From Paenibacillus sp. MSJ-34 (GTDB lineage: Bacteria; Bacillota; Bacilli; Paenibacillales; Paenibacillaceae), in contig NZ_JAHLPR010000006.1 in NCBI RefSeq assembly GCF_018918005.1, positions 1 to 64,000 on the forward strand: a stretch of 64,000 nucleotides of DNA, read 5' to 3'. The notes under the pieces were generated by a model. It saw only the letters and a program-made list of their open reading frames with translations, was not told the DNA's origin and ran no database searches. This document shows positions 61,820-64,000 of this stretch, one piece after another; the stretch's first letter is position 1; every line of letters begins with the position of its first letter. Made by a program: the position numbers and the translations under genes.

Positions 61820-63232
61820 ATGGCCCCATTGATTCATGACGATTGGCTGCTTCAGAACGGCAGCGCACGAATTTTGTTCCATGACTATGCGAATCGTATG
61901 CCGATTTACGATTTCCACAGCCATTTGAACCCTGCGGAGATCGCCGGGAATAAGCAATTTCGCAATATGACGGATATTTGGCTTTCCGGAGATCATTACA
62001 AATGGCGGGCGATGCGTTGGCTCGGCGTGGAGGAACACCTCATTACAGGCGAAGCGTCGGATAGGGACAAGTTTCTCGCATGGGCGCGCTGCGTTCCGCA
62101 AACGGTTGGGAATCCGCTTTATCATTGGACGCATTTGGAATTGACAAGGTACTTCGGCGTGACGGAACTGCTGACGGCCGATAATGCGGAAACCGTCTGG
62201 GAGCGATGCAATGAGCGGTTACAGGACGATTCTATGCGGACTTGCGGCATTCTGAAACGGTTCGACGTCAAAGTCGTGTGCACGACGGACGATCCGGCCG
62301 ATTCGTTGGACGACCACCGCGCCATTCGGGCAACCGATGCGATCGAAACGGTCGTCGCACCGACGTTCAGGCCGGACCGGCTGCTGGATATCCGCAACGG
62401 CCAATTCGCGGATAGCGTCCGCAAGTTAAGCGAAGCGGCGGGGGCGCCGATCTTGAATTACGAGCAATTTATCGCTGCATTGGGCGCGCGCATTCGTTAT
62501 TTCCACGAACAAGGCTGCCGTTTGTCGGATCATGGCTTCGGCGAATTTCCGTTTGTTATGGGCGATGAAGGGAAAGCGGCCGTCATCTTCGGCCGCGCGC
62601 TGCAAGGGGAGGACATTACCGTCGAGGAAGCGGGCGTATTCCAAACGAGGACGCTTCTGGAGCTTGGGCGGTTGTATCATGCGCAAGGCTGGACGATGCA
62701 GCTTCATATCGGGGCGATCCGGAACAATAATGCGAGAATGTTCGCGCAAACAGGCAAAGACAGCGGCTTCGACTCCATACTCGATTTTCATATGGCTCGC
62801 ACTTTGAACGGCTTCTTGAACGAGTTGGACCGCAGCGGAAACTTGCCGAAAACGATCGTTTACACGTTGGATCCGAACCAATATGAGATGATTGCTTCCG
62901 CGATCGGCAATTTCCAAGCGGCCGGCATCCAAGGGAAGATTCAACTCGGTTCGGGCTGGTGGTTCCACGATCAGAAGGAAGGAATGCTCCGGCAGATGAA
63001 GGCGCTGGCAAGTATCGGGCTGATCGGCACATTTGTCGGCATGCTGACGGACTCGCGCAGCTTCTTGTCGTTTACGAGGCATGAATATTTCCGCAGGCTG
63101 TTGTGCAATCTGTTCGGCACATGGATCGAAGAGGGCGAACTGCCGCGCGATTATCCGTTTATCGGCAGCATTGTTGAGAATATTTGCTATCATAATGCGA
63201 ATCGTTACTTTGGCATCGGATCGTCCGAATGA
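61820..63232 (+). CDS. uxaC: glucuronate isomerase UxaC
   Basis: Enzyme of 470 residues converting D-glucuronate to D-fructuronate and D-galacturonate to D-tagaturonate. It belongs to the amidohydrolase-like barrel: IYDFHSHLNPAEIAGNKQFRNMTDIWLSGDHYKWRAMR, KVVCTTDDPADSLDDH, WTMQLHIGAIRNNNARMF, YTLDPNQYEMIASAIGNF, GSGWWFHDQKEGMLRQM and GMLTDSRSFLSFTRHEYFRRLLCN. GGAGGGAAGGC precedes the ATG. It is transcribed away from gntR-uxuAB and completes the upper uronate pathway. Confidence 0.95.
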   Translation: MAPLIHDDWLLQNGSARILFHDYANRMPIYDFHSHLNPAEIAGNKQFRNMTDIWLSGDHYKWRAMRWLGVEEHLITGEASDRDKFLAWARCVPQTVGNPLYHWTHLELTRYFGVTELLTADNAETVWERCNERLQDDSMRTCGILKRFDVKVVCTTDDPADSLDDHRAIRATDAIETVVAPTFRPDRLLDIRNGQFADSVRKLSEAAGAPILNYEQFIAALGARIRYFHEQGCRLSDHGFGEFPFVMGDEGKAAVIFGRALQGEDITVEEAGVFQTRTLLELGRLYHAQGWTMQLHIGAIRNNNARMFAQTGKDSGFDSILDFHMARTLNGFLNELDRSGNLPKTIVYTLDPNQYEMIASAIGNFQAAGIQGKIQLGSGWWFHDQKEGMLRQMKALASIGLIGTFVGMLTDSRSFLSFTRHEYFRRLLCNLFGTWIEEGELPRDYPFIGSIVENICYHNANRYFGIGSSE

Positions 63233-63246
63233 CAGATGAAATAAGA

Positions 63247-63279
63247 AGGCAGGCTCGATTGCGGAGCCTGTCTTTTTTA
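63247..63279 (+). terminator. uxaC terminator
   Basis: GGCAGGCTC pairs with GAGCCTGTC around ATTGCG, followed by six T. Array B begins about 14 bases later. Confidence 0.88.
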
Positions 63280-63292
63280 TATGTCAAAACGC

Positions 63293-63479
63293 AGCATGTA
63301 TAAAATACAACATTCCAGCCTGCCAACGTTGTTTTATTCGCCTTATGTTGTACAAAGTACATCATTTTCAGCAAAAACGGGCCGTTTCAGGCGAAATTCC
63401 TGTATGTTGTTGCACGAAATACAACATGACAGCCCATCATCGGCTCATACCTTCCATGATGTTGTATAACGTACAACAT
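63293..63479. repeat. four-palindrome array B
   Basis: Same palindrome as array A. Units lie at 63293-63313 (AGCATGTA/TACAACAT, left arm decayed), 63345-63365 (ATGTTGTA/TACATCAT), 63407-63427 (TTGTTGCA/TACAACAT) and 63459-63479 (ATGTTGTA/TACAACAT), each with a five-base centre. Starts are 52, 62 and 52 bp apart. The third spacer shares CCCA..TCA...TACC..TTCC with the third spacer of array A, which suggests common descent. Unit 3 deviates at the same outer base in both arrays. Confidence 0.85.
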
Positions 63480-63509
63480 GAACCTACGGTAAGCAACGTC
63501 TTTTGCGGC

Positions 63510-63692
63510 TAACGGATCCATGGGACGCTATCTGAGCAACATTGAGACGTTTCAAAATGTAACGGAAATGAGAAACCTTATTTACGGTGCTTCGTCCAAT
63601 TTTCGCTAGAAAAGCAACGAATAAGTGCGCTGAGATCCGTTAGAATTCGCAAGCACCGCTTTTTTCCACTTTAAGGTCTTCCAGTTCCGTTA
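63510..63692. repeat. four-palindrome array D
   Basis: Four 21-bp units with a TAACGG half-site, directly after array B. Units 1 (63510-63530, TAACGGA...CGCTA) and 2 (63560-63580, TAACGGA...CCTTA) point forward. Units 3 (63622-63642, TAAG...TCCGTTA) and 4 (63672-63692, TAAGG...TCCGTTA) point backward. Centres are 50, 62 and 50 bp apart, and the whole is mirror-symmetric. The half-site is related to that of array C. With array B it fills 63280-63742, which has no gene. Confidence 0.75.
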
Positions 63693-63742
63693 CCCATTTT
63701 GCCGGCACGATCACACCGCGGCACGCGGCGGCTCTACAGTCG

Positions 63743-64000
63743 CTACACCCAGCCTAGCGCTCTAACCGTTTGGGCGACAACGAAAGTGACGGCGATCGCG
63801 ATCGACAGCGGGATGACCGCGGAAAGCACGGTCCACTTCGCGCTTTTCGTCTCTTTATAAATATTAAAGAGCGTCGTTCCGCAAGGATAGTGGAGCAAGG
63901 AGAAGAGCATCATGTTTAGCGCCGTCAGCCAAGTCCAGCCATGCTGCAGGAAGATGCCTTTAATATTGTCGAGCCCGTCGGCATCGACCATCGCGCCCGA
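63743..64000 (-). CDS. feoB: ferrous iron transporter FeoB, C-terminal part (cut by window end)
   Basis: The last 85 residues of a membrane protein whose start lies beyond the window. FLQHGWTWLTALNMMLFSLLHYPCGTTLFNIYKETKSAKWTVLSAVIPLSIAIAVTFVVAQTVRALGW has the conserved pattern of the final Gate/FeoB_C helices, including the LL.YPC segment where FeoB carries a conserved Cys. Two membrane helices are visible. It reads toward array D, which therefore lies in the 3' gap between convergent uxaC and feoB. Confidence 0.82.
   Translation of the reverse strand, partial: SGAMVDADGLDNIKGIFLQHGWTWLTALNMMLFSLLHYPCGTTLFNIYKETKSAKWTVLSAVIPLSIAIAVTFVVAQTVRALGWV

Overview
The window looks like chromosomal DNA of a spore-former of the Paenibacillaceae (Paenibacillus/Cohnella type). 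The signs are AGGAGG-type ribosome binding sites, a YesM/YesN-type two-component pair beside LplB/YtcP-type sugar permeases, two large surface proteins ending in S-layer homology (SLH) repeats, a B. subtilis-type DeoR (SorC family), CsoR/CopZ/CopA, DinB, HelD and a YdjI-like protein. The species cannot be named from sequence alone. Base composition is near balanced and no region stands out strongly as foreign. The only clear mobile element is one IS200-type insertion.

Layout. 0.1-1.6 kb: a frameshifted class II aldolase and an IS200 element. 1.7-11.9 kb: a sugar-responsive two-component system divergent from an ABC importer, a GH51 arabinofuranosidase and an FAD oxidoreductase. 12-15.5 kb: two ArsR-type regulators, a frameshifted multidrug efflux pump, a full SRPBCC gene and a 48-codon remnant of a second one. 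15.7-20.7 kb: DinB, then a CsoR-controlled copper operon with two CopZ-like chaperones, CopA and an unusual sulfite-reductase-half-domain protein. 20.7-28.9 kb: glutaredoxin, purine nucleoside phosphorylase and a 2106-residue secreted PHP/SLH protein. 29-40.6 kb: a nucleoside ABC importer, DeoR and a bacterial microcompartment operon (PduL, CoA-acylating aldehyde dehydrogenase, two hexamer and three pentamer shell proteins, RpiB-like isomerase, deoxyribose-phosphate aldolase). This fits the sugar-phosphate-utilising (SPU) class: imported deoxynucleosides would be cut to deoxyribose-5-phosphate, split inside the shell, and the acetaldehyde turned to acetyl-CoA and acetyl-phosphate. 41-44 kb: Uma2, a metallo-beta-lactamase-fold protein, Hsp20 and a CheY-like protein. 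44-52.7 kb: a c-di-GMP-type riboswitch in front of a vWA/MucBP/SLH adhesin, a frameshifted HelD, and a Pro-Pro endopeptidase (PPEP-1 family) behind two tandem c-di-GMP-I riboswitches. 52.7-58.5 kb: GNAT, HssRS-like sensor pair, and a YdjI-like three-gene cluster. 59-63.2 kb: the hexuronate (uxuB-uxuA-gntR / uxaC) locus with a 56-bp palindromic operator. The window ends in the C-terminus of FeoB.

Two systems deserve most attention. (1) Four intergenic arrays (16703-16890, 58801-58987, 63293-63479, 63510-63692), each made of four ~21-bp palindromic units whose centres are 50-52, 62-63 and 50-52 bp apart. The geometry is conserved although the palindrome sequence differs between arrays; I do not recognise this as a described element. 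(2) A c-di-GMP-controlled attach/release pair: an adhesin with an L-P-P-L-P site just before its SLH anchor, and a PPEP-type protease, each behind its own c-di-GMP riboswitch(es), in a layout reminiscent of PPEP-1 and its adhesins in Clostridioides difficile.

Three genes (aldolase, MFS pump, HelD) carry frame breaks, each explained by loss of one or two bases from a homopolymer run, so assembly error must be considered before calling them dead.
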